9,898 nucleotides of DNA from an uncultured Oscillibacter sp. (GTDB lineage: Bacteria > Bacillota > Clostridia > Oscillospirales > Oscillospiraceae). Of the stretch, positions 5,134-9,898 are shown one piece after another (position 1 is the first letter of the stretch; each line of letters opens with the position of its first letter). The position numbers and the translations under genes were made by a program. The stretch spans positions 1-9,898 of the forward strand of contig CAMXNV010000072.1 of the NCBI GenBank assembly GCA_947245315.1. Reading direction: 5' to 3'. The notes below the pieces were generated by a model. It had not been told where the DNA came from. It searched no databases and saw only the letters and a list, made by a program, of their open reading frames with translations.

Positions 5134-5856
5134 TCAATGATTCTCGCCGCGATAATTGGGGCCGAATTTCAGCTCGTTGATGTTCACCCGCCGGGTGGCG
5201 CTCAGGTCCTCCGCCGGGGCGGGGTCCTCCTCCTTGACCTCGGCGGCCTCCAGGCTGTCCAGAAGCTGCTCCGCCGAGGGGGCGGCGGCGGGGGCGGGGA
5301 CCTCCGCCGCGGCTTCCACGGCGGCCTCCGCCGCCTCTCCGGCGGCCAGGATGGTCTCCTCAATCTCCGACAGGGGGACGGAGCTCTCCTCGCCCTCCTC
5401 CTGGAGGGGGAGCTTGGGCAGGTCCTCCAGGTATTGAATCTGCTTGGCGCAGAGGGCCTTGGCCTCGTCCAGGAAGCGCTGGAAGGCCTCCTGTCCCCGG
5501 CGGAGGCGCTGGTCGGACTCCTCGGCCGCCCGGCGGAAGCCCTCCAGCTTCTCCCGGGCGGCGGCCTCGGCCTGCCGGAGCATCTCGTCCCGCTTGGCCT
5601 CGGCCTCTTTGACGGTGGTGTCGGCCATCCGCTGGGCGGTGAGGAGGGTGGCCCGCATGGAGTCCTCCGTGGCCCGGTACTCCTCCACCTTCTCCACCAA
5701 GACCTTGAGCTTGGCCTTTAAGGAGGCGTTCTCCTTGTATAGTGTCGTATAGTCGTCGGTGAGCTCGTCCAAAAACTCGTCCACCATGGTCATGTTGTAG
5801 CCCCCCATCATCATCTTGGTGAAGGAGCGGGCGGAAACCTCCTGCGGCGTTAGCAT
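5134..5856 (-). CDS. divIVA: DivIVA-family cell-division/polarity protein
   Basis: This 240-aa protein has the DivIVA N-terminal domain (LTPQEVSARSFTKMMMGGYN, then VDEFLDEL), which binds curved membrane, followed by a long coiled coil (about residues 25-147). A low-complexity Ala/Glu/Pro linker (150-218) precedes a short basic tail, RRVNINELKFGPNY. DivIVA marks poles and septa and recruits partners there. It lies in the usual neighbourhood, downstream of sepF by 79 nt and upstream of the HAD gene. Where Bacillus subtilis has the membrane-inserting Phe-Arg pair in FTKSFRGY, this protein has FTKMMMGGY, with one extra residue and methionines in place of phenylalanine. GGGGAGGAT lies about 9 nt upstream of the ATG. 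A weak bulged hairpin (5891-5920) sits between sepF and this gene; it could tune read-through, but no U-run follows it in this direction. Confidence 0.93.
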   Translation of the reverse strand: MLTPQEVSARSFTKMMMGGYNMTMVDEFLDELTDDYTTLYKENASLKAKLKVLVEKVEEYRATEDSMRATLLTAQRMADTTVKEAEAKRDEMLRQAEAAAREKLEGFRRAAEESDQRLRRGQEAFQRFLDEAKALCAKQIQYLEDLPKLPLQEEGEESSVPLSEIEETILAAGEAAEAAVEAAAEVPAPAAAPSAEQLLDSLEAAEVKEEDPAPAEDLSATRRVNINELKFGPNYRGENH

Positions 5857-5935
5857 GGTCTTACATCCTCCCCAGAGCGCACGTCTGAAACCCGGGGCCT
5901 CCCCTCTCCGGAGGGCCGGGCTCTCTTTTGTTTAA

Positions 5936-6370
5936 TTAGAAATACAGCTTGTTTTCCAGTTCGTCGATCAGGTCGCCCTCGATGTCCACATGGTAGGGCG
6001 TGATAATGTAGGTATTGGCGGCCACCTTTTTGATTTTCCCCTCCCCGGCGTAGGCCACGCCGGACAGGAAGTCGATCAGGCGGCGGGCCACGTCCTTGTT
6101 GGTGGACTCCAGGTTCAGCACCACCGTCCGCTTGTCCTTGAGCTGGTCCGCGATCTCCGAGGCGTTCTCGAAGCGGTCCGGCTTCACCAGGATGACCTTC
6201 AGCTGGGTGGTGGCGTGGATGTTCACCACCTTGCTCCGGCGGTCGTCAAACTTGCTCCGGCGGTCCTCAAAGGCGTCCCGGCTGGGGGACTCGTCCTCAA
6301 ATTCCTCGAATTCCTCGTCCTCATCCTCGTAAGGATGGGCCAGCTTTTTCAGTTCGTCAAGAATACTCAT
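5936..6370 (-). CDS. sepF: SepF, FtsZ-associated division protein
   Basis: SepF anchors and bundles FtsZ at the division site. The 144-aa protein has an N-terminal segment, MSILDELKKLAHPY, that can form the short membrane-binding helix. A very acidic linker (residues 14-30) and a repeat (34-47) come next. The SepF core spans about residues 48-130: VVNIHATTQLKVILVKP, FENASEIADQLKDKRTVVLN, then VARRLIDFLSGVAYAGEGKI and ITPYHVDIEGDL. The linker contains a tandem duplication, FEDRRSK (34-40) and FDDRRSK (41-47), encoded by two adjacent 21-nt units at 6230-6250 and 6251-6271 that differ at one base. GGAGGT lies 6 nt upstream of the ATG, and the gap to the preceding yggS-type gene is 12 nt, so they are co-transcribed. 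Confidence 0.95.
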   Translation of the reverse strand: MSILDELKKLAHPYEDEDEEFEEFEDESPSRDAFEDRRSKFDDRRSKVVNIHATTQLKVILVKPDRFENASEIADQLKDKRTVVLNLESTNKDVARRLIDFLSGVAYAGEGKIKKVAANTYIITPYHVDIEGDLIDELENKLYF

Positions 6371-6382
6371 GCCTACCTCCCG

Positions 6383-7075
6383 TTATGTGTAATGGCGGCT
6401 GCCGAAGATGGCCGTGCCCACCCGGACCATGGTGGCCCCGGCGCGGATGGCGTCCTGGTAGTCCCCACTCATGCCCATGGATAGATGCTGGAGACCATTA
6501 TGAAACAATTTCTCGTTCATGTCAATAAAAAGCGCCCGAACTTTGTCAAAATAACGGAGATTTTCCTCCCGGGAGGCGTCCGCGGGGGGGATGGCCATCA
6601 ATCCCAGCGTCCGGACGTGGCTCCGCTCCAGGGCCGCCTGGGCGGCGGAGAGGACCTCCGCCGGGGGGAAGCCGCTCTTGGCGGCCTCCTGGCCGATGTT
6701 GACCTCCAGCAGAATGTCCTGGACGGTCTCCAGCCGGGCGGCGGTCTTCTCGATCTCGTCCAGCAGCTCCAGGGAGCCCACGGACTGGATCAGGTCCGCC
6801 TTGCCCGCCACCTGCTTCACCTTGTTCCTCTGGAGGTGGCCGATGAAGTGCAGGGGCGCGCCCGCATAGGCGTTCTCCGCCAGCTTGGCGGTCATTTCCT
6901 GGACCCGGTTCTCCCCCAGGGCGTCGATGCCGGCGGCCACGGCCTCCCGGCAGGCGGCGGCGTCATTCATTTTGCTGGCGCCCACCAGGAGAATCTCCCC
7001 CGGGTCCCGCCCGGCCTCCCGGGCGGCGGCGGCGATGGAGGCCCGGACTTGGGCGATGTTTTCGGCGATAGACAT
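6383..7075 (-). CDS. YggS/YlmE-type PLP-binding homeostasis protein
   Basis: The family (PLPBP, YggS in E. coli, YlmE in Bacillus) binds pyridoxal phosphate on a TIM-barrel without a known catalytic reaction and buffers the vitamin B6 and amino-acid pools. The PLP lysine is Lys35 in VGASKMND; the family norm is VSKT or similar. Other landmarks are GENRVQE (54-60), HFIGHLQRNK (76-85), LEVNIGQEAAKSGF and the phosphate-binding end MGMSGDYQDAIRAGATMVRV (200-219), then GTAIFG. The length of 230 aa is typical. The gene sits directly upstream of sepF, the usual place for YlmE in Gram-positive division clusters. AAAGAGG lies about 8 nt before the ATG. An 85-nt gap with one hairpin (7117-7144) separates it from the HlyD-like gene. 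Confidence 0.94.
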   Translation of the reverse strand: MSIAENIAQVRASIAAAAREAGRDPGEILLVGASKMNDAAACREAVAAGIDALGENRVQEMTAKLAENAYAGAPLHFIGHLQRNKVKQVAGKADLIQSVGSLELLDEIEKTAARLETVQDILLEVNIGQEAAKSGFPPAEVLSAAQAALERSHVRTLGLMAIPPADASREENLRYFDKVRALFIDMNEKLFHNGLQHLSMGMSGDYQDAIRAGATMVRVGTAIFGSRHYT

Positions 7076-7116
7076 AAGCTCAGCCTCTTTCTCTGATTGT
7101 CAGAATCATTTTAAAT

Positions 7117-7144
7117 CGGGGCCCGTCCCATTCGGAGGGCCCCG
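7117..7144 (-). other. Intergenic hairpin between the HlyD-like gene and yggS
   Basis: CGGGGCCC (7117-7124) pairs perfectly with GGGCCCCG (7137-7144) around a 12-nt loop. On the minus strand it is followed by ATTTAAAATG rather than a run of T, so it is at best a weak terminator or an mRNA-processing structure within the operon. Confidence 0.5.
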
Positions 7145-7160
7145 TGGAACGCTGCGAATT

Positions 7161-8429
7161 TTAGTCCAGAACCTTCCCGTCGAAGAGCCCCCGGGCGGAG
7201 AGGATGACCTGCTCCCCGGGGCGGAGCTTCTGGGCCTCCGAGGAGGCCGTGGGGCGCACCAGGACGAAGCTGTCCCCGCTGTAGACGACCTCCACGGGCT
7301 TGAACCGGGCCTCCCGGCCCACCAGGCAGTAGATGCCGGTGACGGCTTCGGTGGCCAGGTTCCCATTCTCGTCCAAATAGGCGCGCTCCGCCCGGAGGGC
7401 CTCCTTGAGCACCCGGATGCCCTCCGTGGCCCCGGTGATGACCTGGGCCCGCTGCTGGCGGAGAAGGGTCAGCTCCTGCAAGTAGGAGCTCCCCCGGAAG
7501 ACGGCCACCACCCGGCCCTTCTCCGTGGCGCCCACGGACTCCAGGGTCACGGGCAGGTCCCGGTCCACCCCCTTGGAGAAGCGCAGGAGCAGGGTGTCCA
7601 CCTCCTCCTGCCGGGCCTGGAGGGCCATGGCGTCCTCCACGGAGAGGACGGCCACATAGTACCACTCGGTCCCCAGGACCAGCTTGCCCACCCGGGAGGC
7701 CACGGAGGGGTCCGCCGCCAGGCTGTTGAGCTGGGAGGGGGTCAGGGTCTCCAGGGCCGCCGGGGTCAGCACGGTCTCATAGCCGTCCACCTCGGCGGAG
7801 TAAAGCCCGGCCTCCGGGGCGGTGATCCGCCGGACGGAGCCCTCGGCCTGGGACCGGAGGTTCAATAGCTGGGCCCCCAGTTCCTGGAGCTGGAGGGACA
7901 GGTCGCCGCCTCCGGCGTCGCTGTAGTCCCGTTTCACCACCAGGGCCCGGAGCTCCAGGGCGGCGCCCTCCGCGTCGTAGAGCCGGTCCGCCGCCAAGTA
8001 CTGGCGGTATTCCAGGAGGTTTTGCAGAATCTGGGCGTCCAGCTTCCGGGTGGTCTCCGCCGCCAGGGCCAGGTCCTGGGCGTACTGGAGCTGTTCCACC
8101 CGGCTCTCCAGGCTGTCGATCTCCGCCTGGCGGTCCAGGGAGGCCTGGTCGGCGTAGACCGAGGCCACGGTGCCCCCGGCGGCCACCCGCTCGCCCTCCT
8201 CCCGCTGGATGCGCAGGAGACCGGCGCTGTCGTCGGGGAGGACCCGCTCCTCCCGGACGACGTAGCCCGGCAGGTCCACGGCGGTCTCCACCTGGTAGCG
8301 GTAGGCCAGGATGACGGTGAGGGGATCGTCCAGATATTGAAAGCCCCGGATGGCAAAATAGGCCGCCACCCCCAGGAAGAGGGCGGTCATCAGCAGGGTG
8401 GTCCCGAAGCTGCGTGTGCTCTGTTTCAT
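7161..8429 (-). CDS. HlyD-like membrane-anchored adaptor protein
   Basis: The 422-aa product has one N-terminal membrane helix (about residues 10-28, after MKQSTRSFG) and an extracytoplasmic body with the layout of membrane-fusion/HlyD adaptors. A first half of a biotinyl-lipoyl-like domain (about 50-93) ends LRIQREEGERVAAGGTVASV. Coiled-coil arms follow (97-150 and about 178-198). The second half-motif is VRRITAPEAGLYSAEVDGYE (199-218), and beta-rich domains run to the end. Such adaptors usually join ABC exporters. None is encoded here, and the gene sits between hfq and yggS, so a role in envelope or division physiology is possible but inferred. The ribosome binding site is weak: a purine-rich AGAAAGAGAG lies about 14 nt from the ATG, so this start is less certain than the others, although it gives a sensible signal anchor. 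It starts 42 nt after the hfq stop. Confidence 0.75.
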   Translation of the reverse strand: MKQSTRSFGTTLLMTALFLGVAAYFAIRGFQYLDDPLTVILAYRYQVETAVDLPGYVVREERVLPDDSAGLLRIQREEGERVAAGGTVASVYADQASLDRQAEIDSLESRVEQLQYAQDLALAAETTRKLDAQILQNLLEYRQYLAADRLYDAEGAALELRALVVKRDYSDAGGGDLSLQLQELGAQLLNLRSQAEGSVRRITAPEAGLYSAEVDGYETVLTPAALETLTPSQLNSLAADPSVASRVGKLVLGTEWYYVAVLSVEDAMALQARQEEVDTLLLRFSKGVDRDLPVTLESVGATEKGRVVAVFRGSSYLQELTLLRQQRAQVITGATEGIRVLKEALRAERAYLDENGNLATEAVTGIYCLVGREARFKPVEVVYSGDSFVLVRPTASSEAQKLRPGEQVILSARGLFDGKVLD

Positions 8430-8471
8430 AGGCGTCGTATGTACTCTCTTTCTGCGGGCCGCCGGAGGCGC

Positions 8472-8699
8472 TTACTCCTCCTCCGCCAGGGAGATGGGCC
8501 GGGTGGGGGCGATGGTGGAGATGGCGTGCTTGTAAATGACCTGCTGGCGTCCCTCGCTGTCCAGGACGACCACGAAGGGATCGAAGCCGGTGATGGTCCC
8601 CCGCATCTGGAAGCCGTTCATAAGGAACATGGTGACGGGCACCCGGTCCCGCTTGGCCCGGAGGAGGAAGAGGTCCTGAATGACTGTTTTGTTCTGCAT
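8472..8699 (-). CDS. hfq: Hfq, RNA chaperone
   Basis: Hfq forms hexameric rings that bind small RNAs and A/U-rich mRNA. The 75-aa protein shows the Sm1 motif, VPVTMFLMNGFQMRGTITGF followed by DPFVVVLD, and the Sm2 motif VIYKHAISTIAP with the hallmark YKHAIS. The N-terminal helix is MQNKTVIQDLFLLRAKRDR, with rim arginines. An upstream in-frame GTG (8706-8708) would add three residues but abuts the AAAAAAGGAG ribosome binding site. The ATG at 8697-8699 has ideal 8-nt spacing, so I chose it. The tail (PTRPISLAEEE) is short, as in Gram-positive Hfq. The gene follows miaA after 147 nt, the classical miaA-hfq order. Confidence 0.96.
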   Translation of the reverse strand: MQNKTVIQDLFLLRAKRDRVPVTMFLMNGFQMRGTITGFDPFVVVLDSEGRQQVIYKHAISTIAPTRPISLAEEE

Positions 8700-8761
8700 G
8701 TTGTCCACTCCTTTTTTCTTTGTGCGCCCCCAGAGCGGGGACGCCGTTGGTAGGCCGCGCG

Positions 8762-8794
8762 GCCGGGGGAGGCGGGGAGGGCTTGTCCCCCGGC
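8762..8794 (-). promoter_or_regulatory. Structured leader between miaA and hfq
   Basis: GCCGGGGGA (8762-8770) pairs with TCCCCCGGC (8786-8794) in a 9-bp stem, and the 12-nt palindrome GGCCGCGCGGCC overlaps its hfq-proximal side. No T-run follows, so it is not a standard terminator. It may shape read-through from miaA or hfq translation; the role is inferred. I found no convincing hfq-specific promoter in the 147-nt gap. Confidence 0.45.
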
Positions 8795-8846
8795 TGTCCG
8801 CGGGTATGGTATGCGAGCCGGTCCCGAAGCTCCGGCCCGCTGACTA

Positions 8847-9791
8847 TTAGGATACGCCAGCGGCGGAGAGAATTTCCGTCGAAATCTGTAGGGCCCGGGC
8901 AAAATCCCGCTCTTTTTCCCAGAAAATCCAATGGATGTCGGGATTCCGCCGCAGCCAGGTCAGCTGGCGCTTGGCGTACTGCCGGGAGCGGAGCTTGACC
9001 TCCTCCAGGGCCTCCTCCTCGGTGGCGGAGCCCTCCAGCACCCGGCGGAACTCCTTGTAGCCGATGGCTTGCAGGGCGGTGGCGTCCGGGGGGAGCCCCC
9101 GGCCCAGCAGGGCCCGGACCTCGTCCAGCAGGCCCTCCTGAACCATCCGGTCCACCCGCAGGTCGATGAGGCGGCGCATGTCCGCCCGGTCCCGGAACTG
9201 GAGGCCGATCCAGAGGGCCTCGTACCGGGGAGGGAGGTCCCGGGTCTCCCGGTTGTGCCGGGAGATGGTCTCCCCGGTCTCCAGGAAGACCTCCAGGGCC
9301 CGGAGGATGCGCTTCTCGTCGGCGGGGTGGAGGCGCTCCGCGGCCTCGGGGTCCGCCCGGCGGAGCTCCTCCAGCAGGGGGGCGACGCCCTCCCGGGCCA
9401 GGCGGGCCTCCAGTTCCCGGCGGACGGCGCCCCCGGCCTGTCCGGGGGCGAAGCCGTGGCCTCGGATCACGGCGTCCATCCAGAGCCCCGTGCCCCCCAC
9501 CAGGATGGGGAGCTTTCCCCGGGCCAGGATGCCGTCGATGACGGGGGTGGCCTCCTGGACGTAGCGGGCGGCGGACCAGCGCTCCGCCGGGTCGGCCACG
9601 GCGATCATGTGGTGGGGCACGCCGTCCATCTCCTGGGGCGTGGGGGCGGCGGTGCCGATGGTCATGCCCCGGTAAATCTGCATGGAGTCGGCGGAGACCA
9701 CCTCGCCCCGGAAGCGCTTGGCCAGCAGGATGCCCAGGGTGGTCTTGCCGCAGGCGGTGGGGCCCGCGACGCAGAGAATGGTTCGGTTCAT
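8847..9791 (-). CDS. miaA: tRNA dimethylallyltransferase MiaA
   Basis: MiaA transfers a dimethylallyl group to N6 of adenosine 37 in tRNAs reading codons that start with U. The 314-aa protein has the N-terminal P-loop VAGPTACGKTT, the family motif VSADSMQIYRGMTIGTA, the DGVPHHMI segment, and LPILVGGTGLW. Conserved tRNA-binding and C-terminal motifs follow, including ALQAIGYKEF and LRSRQYAKRQLTWLRRNPDI. The length is normal for the family. An in-frame ATG at 9872 would add 27 residues, but it lies inside the -35 box of the promoter. The ATG at 9789-9791 has AGAAAGG six nt upstream and gives the standard N-terminus MNRTILCVAGPTACGK. It is the first gene of the minus-strand run that continues into hfq. 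Confidence 0.96.
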   Translation of the reverse strand: MNRTILCVAGPTACGKTTLGILLAKRFRGEVVSADSMQIYRGMTIGTAAPTPQEMDGVPHHMIAVADPAERWSAARYVQEATPVIDGILARGKLPILVGGTGLWMDAVIRGHGFAPGQAGGAVRRELEARLAREGVAPLLEELRRADPEAAERLHPADEKRILRALEVFLETGETISRHNRETRDLPPRYEALWIGLQFRDRADMRRLIDLRVDRMVQEGLLDEVRALLGRGLPPDATALQAIGYKEFRRVLEGSATEEEALEEVKLRSRQYAKRQLTWLRRNPDIHWIFWEKERDFARALQISTEILSAAGVS

Positions 9792-9843
9792 GGGCGGCCT
9801 TTCTAAATTGTGGAAATTGGCCCCAAGGGGCGCGTATGTCATA

Positions 9844-9872
9844 ATTCTACACCGTTGGATGGAAAAGTGCAA
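9844..9872 (-). promoter_or_regulatory. Promoter upstream of miaA
   Basis: On the minus strand TTGCAC (9867-9872), a 17-nt spacer and TAGAAT (9844-9849) form a plausible sigma-A promoter with a strong -10 and a weak -35. Transcription from about 9837 gives a leader of about 46 nt, which includes the perfect palindrome GCCCCTTGGGGC (9820-9831). The sequence beyond (9873-9898) is too short to show what lies upstream. Confidence 0.6.
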
Positions 9873-9898
9873 TAGGAATGTGCCGAAAGGCCCTGTCC

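Noticed and set aside
4135..5721. A 528-codon open frame on the plus strand opposite the HAD and divIVA genes
   Set aside because: It is the antisense shadow of two well-recognised genes in high-GC DNA. Its translation is rich in Gly, His, Leu and Val without domain motifs, and no ribosome binding site supports it.
5891..5933. Terminator between sepF and divIVA
   Set aside because: The hairpin is bulged, and the T-rich run lies on the plus-strand side, where no gene is read; on the minus strand only three T residues follow.
9792..9872. A 27-residue N-terminal extension of MiaA from an upstream ATG
   Set aside because: That ATG overlaps the -35 box of the inferred promoter, and the family N-terminus with its P-loop begins normally at the ATG at 9789-9791.

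Overview
The window reads as high-GC Firmicutes chromosome, most likely an Oscillospiraceae-type gut clostridium of the Flavonifractor/Lawsonibacter/Intestinimonas kind. This placement is an inference. It rests on strong GGAGG ribosome binding sites, sigma-A-like promoters, a SepF/DivIVA division system, a clostridial-type Hfq, and dispersed palindromes of the GTAGGGGCG and CTCCCTC-TTT-GAGGGAG kinds. No rRNA, tRNA, CRISPR array or transposase was found.

Left part (1-2300). A compound palindromic repeat fills 71-239. It is followed by a 74-aa acidic/lysine-rich protein gene on the minus strand with an almost perfect promoter. A CarD-family RNA-polymerase-binding regulator gene diverges from it on the plus strand and ends in a strong terminator that probably works in both directions. 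Converging on that terminator is a minus-strand three-gene operon of membrane protein, 66-aa XRE regulator and membrane protein. Its genes are joined by two ATGA overlaps and preceded by a clear promoter.

Middle part (2231-4212). About 800 nt without a gene holds two nested-palindrome elements and then an AT-richer stretch. A plus-strand metallo-beta-lactamase-fold hydrolase gene follows, resembling the C-terminal domain of ComEC but standing alone. Two more GTAGGGGCG palindromes and a bidirectional terminator close this accessory-looking segment.

Right part (4213-9791). Seven minus-strand genes are packed head to tail in transcription order: miaA (tRNA i6A37 prenyltransferase), hfq (RNA chaperone), a HlyD-like membrane-anchored adaptor, a YggS-type PLP-binding protein, sepF, divIVA, and a HAD-family phosphatase. 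A promoter sits upstream of miaA, and no convincing terminator with a U-tract lies between the genes, so long read-through transcripts are plausible. The arrangement joins the post-transcriptional pair miaA-hfq, usual beside the mutL side of the chromosome, to a shortened ylm-type division cluster (yggS-sepF-divIVA) in which pgeF/ylmD, ylmG and ylmH are not seen.

Nothing here is a proven new system. The items most worth pursuing are the 74-aa protein with leader-like features, the clustered palindrome families, the solitary ComEC-like hydrolase among them, and the XRE/membrane-protein operon.
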